From the NCBI GenBank assembly GCA_964575975.1, contig CAZNTU010000050.1, positions 1 through 30,906 on the forward strand: a DNA stretch of 30,906 nucleotides, in the 5' to 3' direction. A program made the translations under genes and the position numbers. Numbering within the stretch: the stretch's first letter is position 1; every line of letters begins with the position of its first letter. This stretch comes from G963674505 sp964575975. GTDB taxonomy: Bacteria > Desulfobacterota > Desulfobacteria > Desulfobacterales > SKZT01. Below are positions 7,734 through 15,808 of this stretch, piece by piece. The notes under the pieces were generated by a model. The model ran no database searches and was not told the origin of the DNA. It saw only the letters and a program-made list of their open reading frames with translations.

Positions 7734-8882
7734 ATGGTAAACAGGGAAAGGCTTGCCGAGACATTCAAATTCCTGGTGGAGATCGACAGCGTATCCAGGG
7801 AGGAGGGAGAGCTGTGTCTGAAAATACAGCGAATCGTGGAGTCCATGGGCGCAGAAACGGTCGTGGACAGGGCGGGAACAAAAGCTGGCAGCGATACGGG
7901 CAACCTGATCGCGAAGTTCAAGGGCAATACGCCTCGACCGCCTCTTTTGCTGAACGCGCATATGGACACGGTTGAGCCGGGACGGGGAATCCGGCCGGTA
8001 TTGAAAGACGGAAGATTCGTCAGCGACGGGGAAACCATACTCGGGGCCGATTGCAAAAGCTCCATAGCCATTCTTTTGGAAGTTTGCAGAGTGCTCCAGG
8101 AGGACAATCCGCCCCACTGTCCCTTGGAAATCGTGTTCACCGTCTGCGAGGAAATCGGCCTTTTGGGGGCCAAGAACCTGGATTTCGATTTGCTGAGTTC
8201 GAAAATCGGATATTGCGTCGATGCGTCCGACGTGGACGGCATCATTGTCCAAGCGCCGAACGCCAACAGGCTCGAGTTCAAAGTGTACGGAAGGGACGCC
8301 CATGCCGGGGCGGCGCCGGAAAAGGGCATCAACGCCATCCAGATCGCCGGAAAGGCGATCGCGAGCCTTGCTCTAGGGAGAATCGATTCGGAGACCACCT
8401 GCAACATCGGAGTCATAGAAGGAGGGCTCGCCACGAACATCGTGCCTAGCCTCGTGACAGTCAAAGGCGAGGCGAGAAGCCACGATTTGGCGAAGCTGGA
8501 GGCGAAGACGAGGGAAATGGTCGACGCCTTTCGGGAAGCAGTGGATCGAGCGAAAAGACAAGAATCGGAAGACGGCCTTCCCCGTCTGGAACATTCCGTC
8601 GTGCTCGACTTTCCCGGCACCCGCATTTCGGAAGTCCATCCGGTCGTGACTCTCGCGAAAAAAGCCGGCGCCAACCTCGGCAGGACCATACGGACAAAAA
8701 TTTCCGGAGGCGGGGCCGACGCCAATATATTTTTTTCCCGAGGCATCGTCACGGGCGTTTTAGGGACCGGGATGCAAGACATGCACACCCCGAGGGAATC
8801 CATACTTCTCGACGACATGGTCAAGTCCGCCGAACTGGTCCTGGAAATAATAAAGGAGCACGGGAAGGACGCCGGGAAATGA
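7734..8882 (+). CDS. M20-family metallopeptidase (PepT-like)
   Basis: A 382-residue cytoplasmic zinc peptidase of the M20/M25/M40 group, closest in layout to peptidase-T-like proteins that cleave small peptides. The metal-site motifs are H76 in LLLNAHMDTV, bridging D106 in ILGADCKSS, the general base and ligand pair E139-E140 in TVCEEIGLLG, D163 in YCVDASD, and a late histidine in DMHTPRES (about residue 352). A lid or dimerisation domain with GRDAHAGAAPEKGINAI sits in the middle. In relatives the bridging motif usually reads GADDK; here the second acidic residue is a cysteine. The ATG at 7734 has GGAG at 8-nt spacing. It stands alone between selC and lepB. Confidence 0.88.
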   Translation: MVNRERLAETFKFLVEIDSVSREEGELCLKIQRIVESMGAETVVDRAGTKAGSDTGNLIAKFKGNTPRPPLLLNAHMDTVEPGRGIRPVLKDGRFVSDGETILGADCKSSIAILLEVCRVLQEDNPPHCPLEIVFTVCEEIGLLGAKNLDFDLLSSKIGYCVDASDVDGIIVQAPNANRLEFKVYGRDAHAGAAPEKGINAIQIAGKAIASLALGRIDSETTCNIGVIEGGLATNIVPSLVTVKGEARSHDLAKLEAKTREMVDAFREAVDRAKRQESEDGLPRLEHSVVLDFPGTRISEVHPVVTLAKKAGANLGRTIRTKISGGGADANIFFSRGIVTGVLGTGMQDMHTPRESILLDDMVKSAELVLEIIKEHGKDAGK

Positions 8883-9111
8883 CGCTTGCGTCCGTTTCAA
8901 GCACGACCGAACGCCGATCGAACAATGGCTTGACAAAACGGGCGCCAAATTATAGAGACGAGTCGGAAATCGGATATTCGACGTCAGGTATCCGACGCCG
9001 GGCGTCATATTTCCAGGAGGGGCGCTATTTGGTTCGTGGCCGCCTGAATATTAAAATAAGGAAATCGATACGAATTTCGGTCGATCAGTTGAATAAACCG
9101 GATTTAAAGAA
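8883..9111. other. Intergenic region upstream of lepB
   Basis: No gene is supported. A frame starting at the ATGA overlap with the peptidase stop runs through here, but its composition is arginine/serine-rich and unlike a protein. It presumably contains the lepB promoter, which I could not place reliably. Confidence 0.45.
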
Positions 9112-9846
9112 ATGGGAAAAATCCAAAATGCGGATTCTTTTGATACGGTTTCCCTTACCCAGCCGAGTTTCGGCGAAAAAGGCGCAAATTTGAAATTAAA
9201 CGACACTATCAAATTGAAGGAAGAGAAAAAGAAAAAAAGCGCCCTCAGGGAAAACATCGAAGCCATTGTTGTGGCGATCGTGTTGGCCCTTTTCATCAGA
9301 ACGTTCGTGGTTCAGGCGTTCAAAATTCCATCCGGCTCGATGCTGAACACCTTGCAGATAGGCGACCACATTCTGGTCAACAAGTTCATATACGGCGTGA
9401 GGCTTCCGTTCGCCGGAAAGGTTCTCGTTCCGGTTTCGGATCCTAAACGAGGGGATATCGTCGTATTCGAGTTTCCCGAGGACCCCAAGAAGGATTTCAT
9501 CAAGAGGGTCGTGGGGGTGGCGGGCGACACCGTGGAAGTCAGGGACAAAAAGGTCTATGTGAACGGCGAGGTTCAAAAACACGACTACGCCATCCATTTG
9601 GACTCTCACATTCAAATGGCCGAGCGCAACAGGGACAATTTCGGACCGGTCGCCGTGCCGAAGGATTCGCTTTTCGTCATGGGCGACAACCGGGATTACA
9701 GCTACGACAGCAGGTTCTGGGGGTTCGTCGATTTGGAGGCGGTCAAGGGCAAGGCGTTCATGATCTATTGGTCCTGGGACAAGGAAAACGACGGTTCGCT
9801 CGTAGACTACGTGCGATGGGAGAGAATTTTCGACATTTTGAGGTGA
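9112..9846 (+). CDS. lepB: Signal peptidase I
   Basis: Removes signal peptides from secreted proteins at the outer face of the inner membrane. The 244 residues contain a lysine-rich cytoplasmic N-terminus of about 48 residues and a single membrane segment (50-68). Next come the catalytic serine S76 in IPSGSM, the catalytic lysine K131 in FIKRVVGVAGD, and the conserved box GDNRDYSYDSR (191-201). The size is typical of non-enteric LepB proteins with one or two membrane segments. The RBS before the ATG at 9112 is weak (TTTAAAGAA). It is followed 54 nt later by pyrB, so read-through into the pyrimidine genes is possible. Confidence 0.95.
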   Translation: MGKIQNADSFDTVSLTQPSFGEKGANLKLNDTIKLKEEKKKKSALRENIEAIVVAIVLALFIRTFVVQAFKIPSGSMLNTLQIGDHILVNKFIYGVRLPFAGKVLVPVSDPKRGDIVVFEFPEDPKKDFIKRVVGVAGDTVEVRDKKVYVNGEVQKHDYAIHLDSHIQMAERNRDNFGPVAVPKDSLFVMGDNRDYSYDSRFWGFVDLEAVKGKAFMIYWSWDKENDGSLVDYVRWERIFDILR

Positions 9847-9900
9847 TCTCGACGAATTTGGCGAATATGACGCACACCACCGCAAAAAGGCGGCTCGATC

Positions 9901-10839
9901 ATGCATTTTACGAAAAAGCATATTCTTGACATGGAATCTTTGACCCCGGACGAGATTCGCTTGATTCTCGATCTGGCGGACAACATGAAAGAAATTTCCG
10001 AACGACCCATCAAGAAGGTCCCCACCCTCCGAGGCAAGACGGTCGTTCTGTTCTTTTACGAACCGAGCACCCGAACCCGCACGTCGTTCGACATCGCCGC
10101 AAAGCGGTTGAGCGCCGACAGCATCTCCATTTCCGCGAGCACGAGCAGCATGGTCAAGGGGGAAACGCTGATCGACACGGCAAAGAACCTGGAGGCGATG
10201 AACCCCGACATAATGGTCATAAGGCACTCGAGTTCCGGCGCTCCGCACATGCTGTCGAAAAGAGTCCACTTTTCCGTAATCAACGCCGGCGACGGCATTC
10301 ACGCGCATCCTAGCCAATCGCTTTTGGACATGATGACGGTGAGGGAGAAAAAAGGAAGGCTGGAGGGGCTTCGCCTGGCCATGATAGGCGACATCTCGCA
10401 CAGCCGCGTCGCCCGATCGAACTGCGTCGGATTCTCCAAGATGGGGGCCGAAGTCGTGCTGGCCGGTCCTCCGACCATGATTCCGAGGGACATCGAAGCG
10501 CTGGGCGTTTCCGTGACCTACAGCGCCGACGAAGCCGTCAAGGATGCCGACGTCGTCATGATGCTCAGAATCCAGAAGGAGAGGCAGGGCGCGTTTTTGT
10601 TCTCGGGAGAAAGAGAGTACGCGAAAGTCTACGGTTTAAACCGAAAACGGCTGGAAAAGGCGAAACCCGACGTTCTCGTCATGCATCCTGGCCCGATCAA
10701 TCGGGGAGTGGAAATGTCGCCGGACGTGATCGACGGGCCGTATTCGGTAATCCTCGACCAGGTGAAAAACGGCGTGGCGGTACGGATGGCTCTTCTGTAC
10801 CTTACGGCTGGAGGAAGACAAAATGTCGTTACTGATTAA
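9901..10839 (+). CDS. pyrB: Aspartate carbamoyltransferase catalytic subunit
   Basis: Condenses carbamoyl phosphate with aspartate, the first committed step of pyrimidine synthesis. The 312 residues carry the carbamoyl-phosphate loop FYEPSTRTRTSFD (STRTR at 56-60), the active-site lysine in SMVKGET (K86), HAHPSQ at 134-139 and HPGPINRG near residue 262. The ATG at 9901 is preceded by AAGGCGG. The 3' end overlaps the start of pyrC by 17 nt, indicating translational coupling. No regulatory subunit gene (pyrI) is adjacent. Confidence 0.97.
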   Translation: MHFTKKHILDMESLTPDEIRLILDLADNMKEISERPIKKVPTLRGKTVVLFFYEPSTRTRTSFDIAAKRLSADSISISASTSSMVKGETLIDTAKNLEAMNPDIMVIRHSSSGAPHMLSKRVHFSVINAGDGIHAHPSQSLLDMMTVREKKGRLEGLRLAMIGDISHSRVARSNCVGFSKMGAEVVLAGPPTMIPRDIEALGVSVTYSADEAVKDADVVMMLRIQKERQGAFLFSGEREYAKVYGLNRKRLEKAKPDVLVMHPGPINRGVEMSPDVIDGPYSVILDQVKNGVAVRMALLYLTAGGRQNVVTD

Positions 10840-12154
10840 AGGCGCCAAGGCCGTCGATCCGACATCGCCCTTCAACGGGAAGATCGTGGATATCCTTGTC
10901 GAAAACCAGCGGATCGCGAATATTGCGGAGAGCGAGCAAGACTCTTTGCAAAGAAAACCCGAGGTAAAAACTGAGGGCGAACCGCGCCCCGACAGAATCG
11001 TCGAGGCCTCCGGACTTTTGGTCTTTCCAGGGCTCGTGGACATGCACGTTCATCTGCGAGAGCCCGGCCAGGAATACAAGGAGACCATAGAAACCGGAAC
11101 TAGGGCCGCCGCGGCGGGCGGATTCACCGCAGTGTGCGCCATGCCCAACACCAACCCCGTGAACGACAACGCCCAGGTGACGAAATACATATTGGCCAAG
11201 GCGGCCGAGGCCGGACTCGCCCGAGTATATCCGGCGGGGGCGATCAGCGTCGGGTCCAAGGGCGAAGCGTTGTGCGAGTACGGGGAGCTGAAGGACGCCG
11301 GGGTCGTCGCGGTAACCGACGACGGCCATCCTGTTAAAAACAGCCGACTCATGAGAAACGCGCTGGAGTACGCCAAAGGTTTCGGGCTTCCGGTGATCTC
11401 CCACTGCGAGGACCTCGATTTGGCCGGAAGAGGGGCGATGAACGAGGGCGAAACGGCTTCGAGAATCGGCTTGCCCGGGATTCCGAACGTCTGCGAGTCC
11501 ATTATGGTCATGCGGGACATCGCTCTTGCCGAGTTCACGCGAAGCCGGGTGCATATTGCGCATGTCAGCGCGGAGGAATCGGTTCGGGCCATTCGCGACG
11601 CGAAGAAAAGGGGGGTGCAAGTCACGGCGGAAACCGCGCCCCACTATTTCGCGTTGACCGACCGGGCGGTGGAAAACTACGACACCAACGCGAAAATGAA
11701 TCCTCCGTTGAGGACCGAAAAAGACCGCGAGGCGATTTGCGCGGGCCTTGCGGACGGGACCATCGACGCCATCGCCACCGACCACGCTCCCCACGACTCT
11801 ACGGAAAAGGACGTGGAATTCGACCGCGCCGCGAACGGCATCGTCGGGTTGGAAACCTCCCTTCCCCTGTCGCTCGAACTGGTCCGGAAAAACATCCTGA
11901 GCATGGAGCAGCTGGTGGAGAAAATGTCGCTGAACCCGTCGAAAATACTCGGCCTACCATGCGGTCTCAAGGTCGGGAACATTGCGGATATGACCCTTGT
12001 CGATCCCGGGAGGACCTGGGTTGTGGACGCCGGAAAATTCAAATCCAAATGCCGCAACACGCCTTTCGACGGCTGGACGCTGACGGGTGCGGCGGCGATG
12101 ACCATAGTCGGCGGAAAAGTGGCGTACGAGTTGGAAGCGAGCGACGAGCAGTGA
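10823..12154 (+). CDS. pyrC: Dihydroorotase
   Basis: Cyclises N-carbamoyl-aspartate to dihydroorotate. Type I dihydroorotase features are present: the metal-binding HVH (75-77) in DMHVHLREPG, AMPNTNP, later metal ligands in SHCED and HIAHVS, and the catalytic-loop motif ATDHAPH near residue 310. At 443 residues it is slightly long because of a hydrophilic insertion of about 20 residues near positions 37-58, before the first metal motif. The ATG at 10823 has GAGGAAG as RBS, inside the end of pyrB. Whether it needs PyrB as partner, as some type I enzymes do, cannot be told from sequence. Confidence 0.96.
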   Translation: MSLLIKGAKAVDPTSPFNGKIVDILVENQRIANIAESEQDSLQRKPEVKTEGEPRPDRIVEASGLLVFPGLVDMHVHLREPGQEYKETIETGTRAAAAGGFTAVCAMPNTNPVNDNAQVTKYILAKAAEAGLARVYPAGAISVGSKGEALCEYGELKDAGVVAVTDDGHPVKNSRLMRNALEYAKGFGLPVISHCEDLDLAGRGAMNEGETASRIGLPGIPNVCESIMVMRDIALAEFTRSRVHIAHVSAEESVRAIRDAKKRGVQVTAETAPHYFALTDRAVENYDTNAKMNPPLRTEKDREAICAGLADGTIDAIATDHAPHDSTEKDVEFDRAANGIVGLETSLPLSLELVRKNILSMEQLVEKMSLNPSKILGLPCGLKVGNIADMTLVDPGRTWVVDAGKFKSKCRNTPFDGWTLTGAAAMTIVGGKVAYELEASDEQ

Positions 12155-12471
12155 TCGAAATCAGGGGTTGGACCGGCGATTGCGATGCCGCATAGGTCTC
12201 TTTTGCCAAATCCCAAATAATAATGATGATCCGGCGCCCATTTGCGCTATAGCCGGTCGTAACCCCGCCGTTTATCCAGTTTTTCAGTCTGAATTTTCTA
12301 TGTGTTGAGAATTGACGGGGCAAGATGGAACCTGAGGGACGGAGTTATCGCCAAAGAATGGCGACGCAGACCAAGGAAAACCTTAAAGAATAATGAACCG
12401 CAAAGGCGCTAAGAACCCTAAGATTGCCCCCTTCGCGCCCTTTGTGCCTTAGTGGTTCCATTTTTTCAGTT
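12155..12471. other. pyrC-pyrD intergenic region
   Basis: 317 nt with no supported gene. The 3' part holds one copy of the 64-nt palindromic repeat (12395-12458), followed by CATTTTTTCAG and the pyrD ATG. The first 240 nt show no clear structure. Confidence 0.6.
12395..12458. repeat. 64-nt imperfect palindromic repeat, copy 1
   Basis: Begins GAACCGCAAAGGCGC and ends CTTAGTGGTTC. The two halves are an imperfect inverted repeat that can fold into a long hairpin. It matches copy 2 at 29032-29095 at 57 of 64 positions with no gap. It ends 13 nt before the pyrD start and is followed by six T's, so on the plus strand it resembles a terminator placed in the pyrD leader. Confidence 0.9.
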
Positions 12472-13515
12472 ATGCCCCGTTTCGAAGCATATAGATTCCT
12501 CCGGCGTCTGCTTTTTGAAATCGACGCCGAAACAACCCACGACCTTGCCCTGAATTTCCTGAGAATCTCCCATCGAGCGGGCCTAATCGGCCCGCTCGTT
12601 AAAACCCGTTTCCATTGCGTCCCTCGCAAAGCGATGGGCCTCCAATTCCCGAACCGCGTCGGACTCGCCGCCGGTTTCGACAAAAACGGAGATTGCATCG
12701 ACGCCATGGGATCGCTTGGATTCGGATTCGTCGAAGTCGGGACTGTCACTCCCCGCCCCCAGCCCGGAAACCCGAAACCCAGACTGTTTCGCATCCCGGA
12801 ACACCAGGCGGTCGTCAATCGAATGGGCTTCAATAATAAAGGTGTAGACCATTTGGTCCGTCGATTGAAAAAATCCCGGTTTCCCGGAATCGTCGGGGTC
12901 AACATCGGCAAAAATCTCGCAACTTCCATAGACCACGCCCGCGAGGATTACCTGCACTGCCTGAAAAAAGTATACCCTTACGCGGGCTACGTCGCGATCA
13001 ACGTTTCGTCCCCCAACACTCCGGGCCTTCGCTCCCTCCAGTCTAAAGACCGCCTCGCGTCCCTGCTGGAATCGATCGGCGCGGAAAGAACGAAGCTTGC
13101 CAAGAAGAACGGCAAATACGTCCCGATGGTCGTCAAAATCGCTCCGGACCTCAACGATTCGGAAATAAAAACATTCGCCGAAGCTTTCAACGATTCCGGC
13201 CTCGACGGCGTGGTCGCGACCAACACCACCGTTTCGAGAAAAGGAATCGAATCCTCGGGTCTCGCCGACGAGACCGGGGGATTGAGCGGCGCTCCGTTGA
13301 AATCCCAGGCGGAGCACGTTCTGGAAGTTCTAAAAACATATTTGAACGAAAGGATTTCCATCATCGCCTCGGGCGGAATCGTGGACGCGGACGACGCCGT
13401 TCGGAGAATCCGCCTGGGGGCGGACTTGGTACAGCTTTACACCGGATTGATATACGCGGGACCTCGCCTGATTGCCGAAATCGTACGAAAACTGGAGAAC
13501 GTTTCAGCCGAATAA
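12472..13515 (+). CDS. pyrD: Dihydroorotate dehydrogenase, quinone-dependent (class 2)
   Basis: Oxidises dihydroorotate to orotate, passing electrons to membrane quinone. The 347 residues start with the short helical N-terminus of class 2 enzymes (FLRRLLFEIDAETTHDLAL). Next come the FMN motif GLAAGFDKNG, the VEVGTVTPRPQPGNPKPR loop, NRMGFNNKG, the catalytic-serine region INVSSPNTPGLRSLQ and the phosphate-binding IIASGGI and GADLVQLYTG. The ATG at 12472 is chosen because homologues begin about there; an upstream in-frame ATG at 12424 lies inside the palindromic repeat and would add unrelated residues. There is no clear RBS: the leader is the 3' edge of the repeat. Confidence 0.95.
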   Translation: MPRFEAYRFLRRLLFEIDAETTHDLALNFLRISHRAGLIGPLVKTRFHCVPRKAMGLQFPNRVGLAAGFDKNGDCIDAMGSLGFGFVEVGTVTPRPQPGNPKPRLFRIPEHQAVVNRMGFNNKGVDHLVRRLKKSRFPGIVGVNIGKNLATSIDHAREDYLHCLKKVYPYAGYVAINVSSPNTPGLRSLQSKDRLASLLESIGAERTKLAKKNGKYVPMVVKIAPDLNDSEIKTFAEAFNDSGLDGVVATNTTVSRKGIESSGLADETGGLSGAPLKSQAEHVLEVLKTYLNERISIIASGGIVDADDAVRRIRLGADLVQLYTGLIYAGPRLIAEIVRKLENVSAE

Positions 13516-13535
13516 ACTACTCGGGTGTCGAAATC

Positions 13536-14930
13536 ATGATAAACAACGAATCCCACATACTTGTCGTCGACGATGAAATCAGCATGCGGGAACTGCTCGA
13601 ATTCATGCTGGAAAGGGAAGGCTATCGGGTCACCTGCGCCAAAAACGGAAAAGAGGCGATCTCGTTGCTGGAAAAAGAAACGTTCGATCTTCTCCTTTGC
13701 GACATTCGTTTAGGCGATATAACGGGGTTGAACGTTTTGGAATTCTCGAAAACCAAAAACCCAGAAACCGTCGTGATTATGATTTCCGCCTACGCTTCCA
13801 CCGAAATCGCCGTCGAGGCCATGAACAGCGGCGCGTACGATTACGTGCCGAAGCCTTTCGACACGGAGGAACTCAGACAGACCATCGCCAAGGCCCTCGA
13901 GATGAAAACCCTCGAGGCGGAAAAGAAAAACCTGGACGACGAACTGAAAAAGAACCTCCATTTCGGCAATATCGTCGGAAAAAGCCCCAAAATGCTTCAC
14001 ATCTACAGCATGATCCGGCAAGTGTCCAAAACTCGAACCAACGTCTTGATCACCGGCGAAAGCGGCACGGGAAAAGAGTTGATCGCAAGAGCGATCCACG
14101 AACAAAGCGACCGGCGCGACAAACCTTTCGTGGCCATCAACTGCGGCGGAATCCCCGAAAACCTTCTGGAAAGCGAACTTTTCGGACATAAAAAAGGTTC
14201 CTTCACGGGGGCCGCCTACGATAAAAAGGGCCTGTTCGAAATGGGAGACAAAGGTACCGTATTCTTGGACGAAATCGGCGAACTATGCCTTCCCATTCAG
14301 GTCAAGCTGTTGAGGGCCGTCCAGGAAAGAGCGATCAGGCCCGTGGGCGGCAACGACCATATCCGGGTCGATATTCGCATTGTTTCCGCCACGAACAAAA
14401 AGCTCGAGGAGGAGGTTGTCCAAGGCAGGTTCAGAGAAGATCTGTTTTACCGATTGAACGTGATCGAAATCAAGGTTCCCCCGCTAAGAGAGCGAAAAGG
14501 CGACTTGAAGGCCTTGGCGCAGCATTTTCTCGAAAAATATTCGAACGAAACGGGCAAGAAGGTTACAAAAATATCCTCTTACGCCATCGACCTGCTGAAC
14601 AGATACGATTTTCCCGGAAACATCAGGGAACTGGAAAACCTGATCGAGCGTTCCGTCGCGCTTACGAGCACAAATATCATTCTCCCCGACAGCTTGTTGA
14701 TAGCGGTCCATAAAAGAAGATGGATCGAAGGAGTCAAGGACCAAAGATTCGACATCGAAGAAGTCCGCCACGGAGTCTCGTTGGATTCCATCATGGAGCA
14801 GATCGAGCGAGCCTATTTGAAGAAAAGCCTGGAATGCGCGGGCGGAAACAAACAAAAAGCCGCGGAACTGCTCGATATCAGCCTCCGAAGCCTTCGCTAC
14901 AGACTCGACAAGCTCGGAATCGACGCATGA
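13536..14930 (+). CDS. Sigma-54-dependent response regulator, PilR-like
   Basis: NtrC-family activator of 464 residues. The receiver (1-120) has the acidic residues in VVDDE, the phosphorylation aspartate in LLLCDIRLGD (about 55) and PKPFD. The AAA+ domain (about 140-380) has Walker A GESGTGKE, the sigma-54 contact loop as GSFTGA instead of GAFTGA, Walker B GTVFLDEIGEL and the arginine-finger region FREDLFYRLNV. The C-terminal Fis-type helix-turn-helix reads KAAELLDISLRSLRYRL, a form I associate with PilR. It begins 20 nt after pyrD but functionally belongs with pilA, 446 nt downstream, whose promoter is of the sigma-54 type. No PilS-like membrane kinase is adjacent, which is unusual for pilR loci. 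Confidence 0.92.
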   Translation: MINNESHILVVDDEISMRELLEFMLEREGYRVTCAKNGKEAISLLEKETFDLLLCDIRLGDITGLNVLEFSKTKNPETVVIMISAYASTEIAVEAMNSGAYDYVPKPFDTEELRQTIAKALEMKTLEAEKKNLDDELKKNLHFGNIVGKSPKMLHIYSMIRQVSKTRTNVLITGESGTGKELIARAIHEQSDRRDKPFVAINCGGIPENLLESELFGHKKGSFTGAAYDKKGLFEMGDKGTVFLDEIGELCLPIQVKLLRAVQERAIRPVGGNDHIRVDIRIVSATNKKLEEEVVQGRFREDLFYRLNVIEIKVPPLRERKGDLKALAQHFLEKYSNETGKKVTKISSYAIDLLNRYDFPGNIRELENLIERSVALTSTNIILPDSLLIAVHKRRWIEGVKDQRFDIEEVRHGVSLDSIMEQIERAYLKKSLECAGGNKQKAAELLDISLRSLRYRLDKLGIDA

Positions 14931-15034
14931 TTTAATACTTTTTTCGTTATCGCGGGTTGCATCTTTCCGGCAAATCGGAGGGAACGTCCGGAATCGTTGC
15001 CTGAAATTCTCTGTTTTTTATTCCGGTCGTTTTA

Positions 15035-15051
15035 CTGACAAAAATTGTCAG
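15035..15051 (+). promoter_or_regulatory. Candidate upstream activator site for pilA
   Basis: CTGACAA and TTGTCAG form a perfect 7-bp inverted repeat with a 3-nt centre, about 150 nt upstream of the -24 element, a normal distance for a sigma-54 enhancer. TGTC half-sites are what PilR is described to recognise in Pseudomonas. Assignment to the adjacent regulator is inference. Confidence 0.5.
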
Positions 15052-15184
15052 GATTTTGCCGATTTTTGTAAAAATCCGACGTCTGGTTTTTTCGAAAACT
15101 TTTAATTGCGAAACCCGGCGGTTGGAAATCCTTTATGTCAAGGAACATACACCGTTGAAAAAAAACATGAAAAAAAATTGCGGA

Positions 15185-15200
15185 TGGCATGGAATCTGCT
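15185..15200 (+). promoter_or_regulatory. Sigma-54 (-24/-12) promoter of pilA
   Basis: TGGCATGGAATCTGCT matches the sigma-54 pattern: GG (15186-15187), exactly ten bases, then GC (15198-15199), with TGGCA at the -24 element. It predicts a start near 15211 and a leader of about 165 nt before the pilA ATG. The neighbouring sigma-54 activator gene supports it. Confidence 0.8.
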
Positions 15201-15375
15201 TTCGTTAATGGGCAGCTGAACTTGAAATAAAATTCAATGGAATCGGTCAAGAATTGCAAGAAAGGAGGTGAGACGGTCAGCGGGTAATGCCGCAAAAAAA
15301 AGAAACAGGATGTTTTCCAGTCGCCCATTTTTTTTACGTTTTTTTCAATACCCATATAAAAAGGAGGAACAAATC

Positions 15376-15792
15376 ATGTTGCAAAAACTCAGAGGCGCCA
15401 ACAAAAAAGGTTTCACGCTTATCGAATTGATGATCGTCATCGCCATCATCGGCATTCTCGCCGCCATCGCGATCCCTAACTTCATCAACTACAGGAACAA
15501 GGCGTTCTGCAGCGCTGCAGAATCCGACGTGAACAATATCGCGGCCGCCCTTTCGGACTATTTCGCGATTCCGACACATACGACTCTGCCGACGCACGCT
15601 GCACAAGAGGTAATCGTTTTAGGGTCTAAAAGCTTTAACCTCAGCGGAAACAACACCGCCACGATTTCCGGAGACACGGATGCGATCGTCATTACTGTCA
15701 CCGACGTAAGCGGCAGGTGTCCGGAAGATTATCGCTCGGCGAATTCGGACGTCTGGACAGGCGGCGGCCAGGTTGTTCAGAAAAATCTGTAA
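15376..15792 (+). CDS. pilA: Type IV pilin (major pilin, e-pilin-like N-terminus)
   Basis: 138-residue prepilin with a type III leader MLQKLRGANKKG, cleaved before F1 by prepilin peptidase. The mature 126-residue protein begins FTLIELMIVIAIIG with glutamate at position 5, and continues as the usual long hydrophobic helix to IPNFINYRNKAF. Aromatic residues fall at mature positions 1, 24, 27, 32 and 51, the same places as in the Geobacter pilin as I recall it; the protein is about twice as long, with a serine/threonine-rich second half. It has just two cysteines, C33 and C103, a possible disulfide. The ATG at 15376 has AGGAGG at ideal spacing. It has its own sigma-54 promoter and terminator, and GT-C glycosyltransferase-like genes follow. 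Conductivity cannot be inferred from sequence alone. Confidence 0.95.
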   Translation: MLQKLRGANKKGFTLIELMIVIAIIGILAAIAIPNFINYRNKAFCSAAESDVNNIAAALSDYFAIPTHTTLPTHAAQEVIVLGSKSFNLSGNNTATISGDTDAIVITVTDVSGRCPEDYRSANSDVWTGGGQVVQKNL

Positions 15793-15808
15793 ATCTATTC
15801 TCTGATTG

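Larger units (their letters stand above)
14931..15375. other. pilA regulatory region
   Basis: 445 nt without a supported separate gene. It contains a TGACA/TGTCA dyad (15035-15051), an adjacent AT-rich palindrome GATTTTT-GT-AAAAATC (15061-15076), the -24/-12 promoter (15185-15200) and a long leader with an unused-looking strong Shine-Dalgarno at 15261-15271. Confidence 0.7.

Noticed and set aside
8879..9193. Open frame overlapping the peptidase stop by ATGA
   Set aside because: The overlap looks like coupling, but the translation lacks protein-like composition and runs into lepB in another frame.
12155..12394. Riboswitch or pyrimidine attenuator in front of pyrD
   Set aside because: No conserved motif or leader peptide is visible; the only structure is the dispersed 64-nt repeat, which also occurs away from pyr genes.
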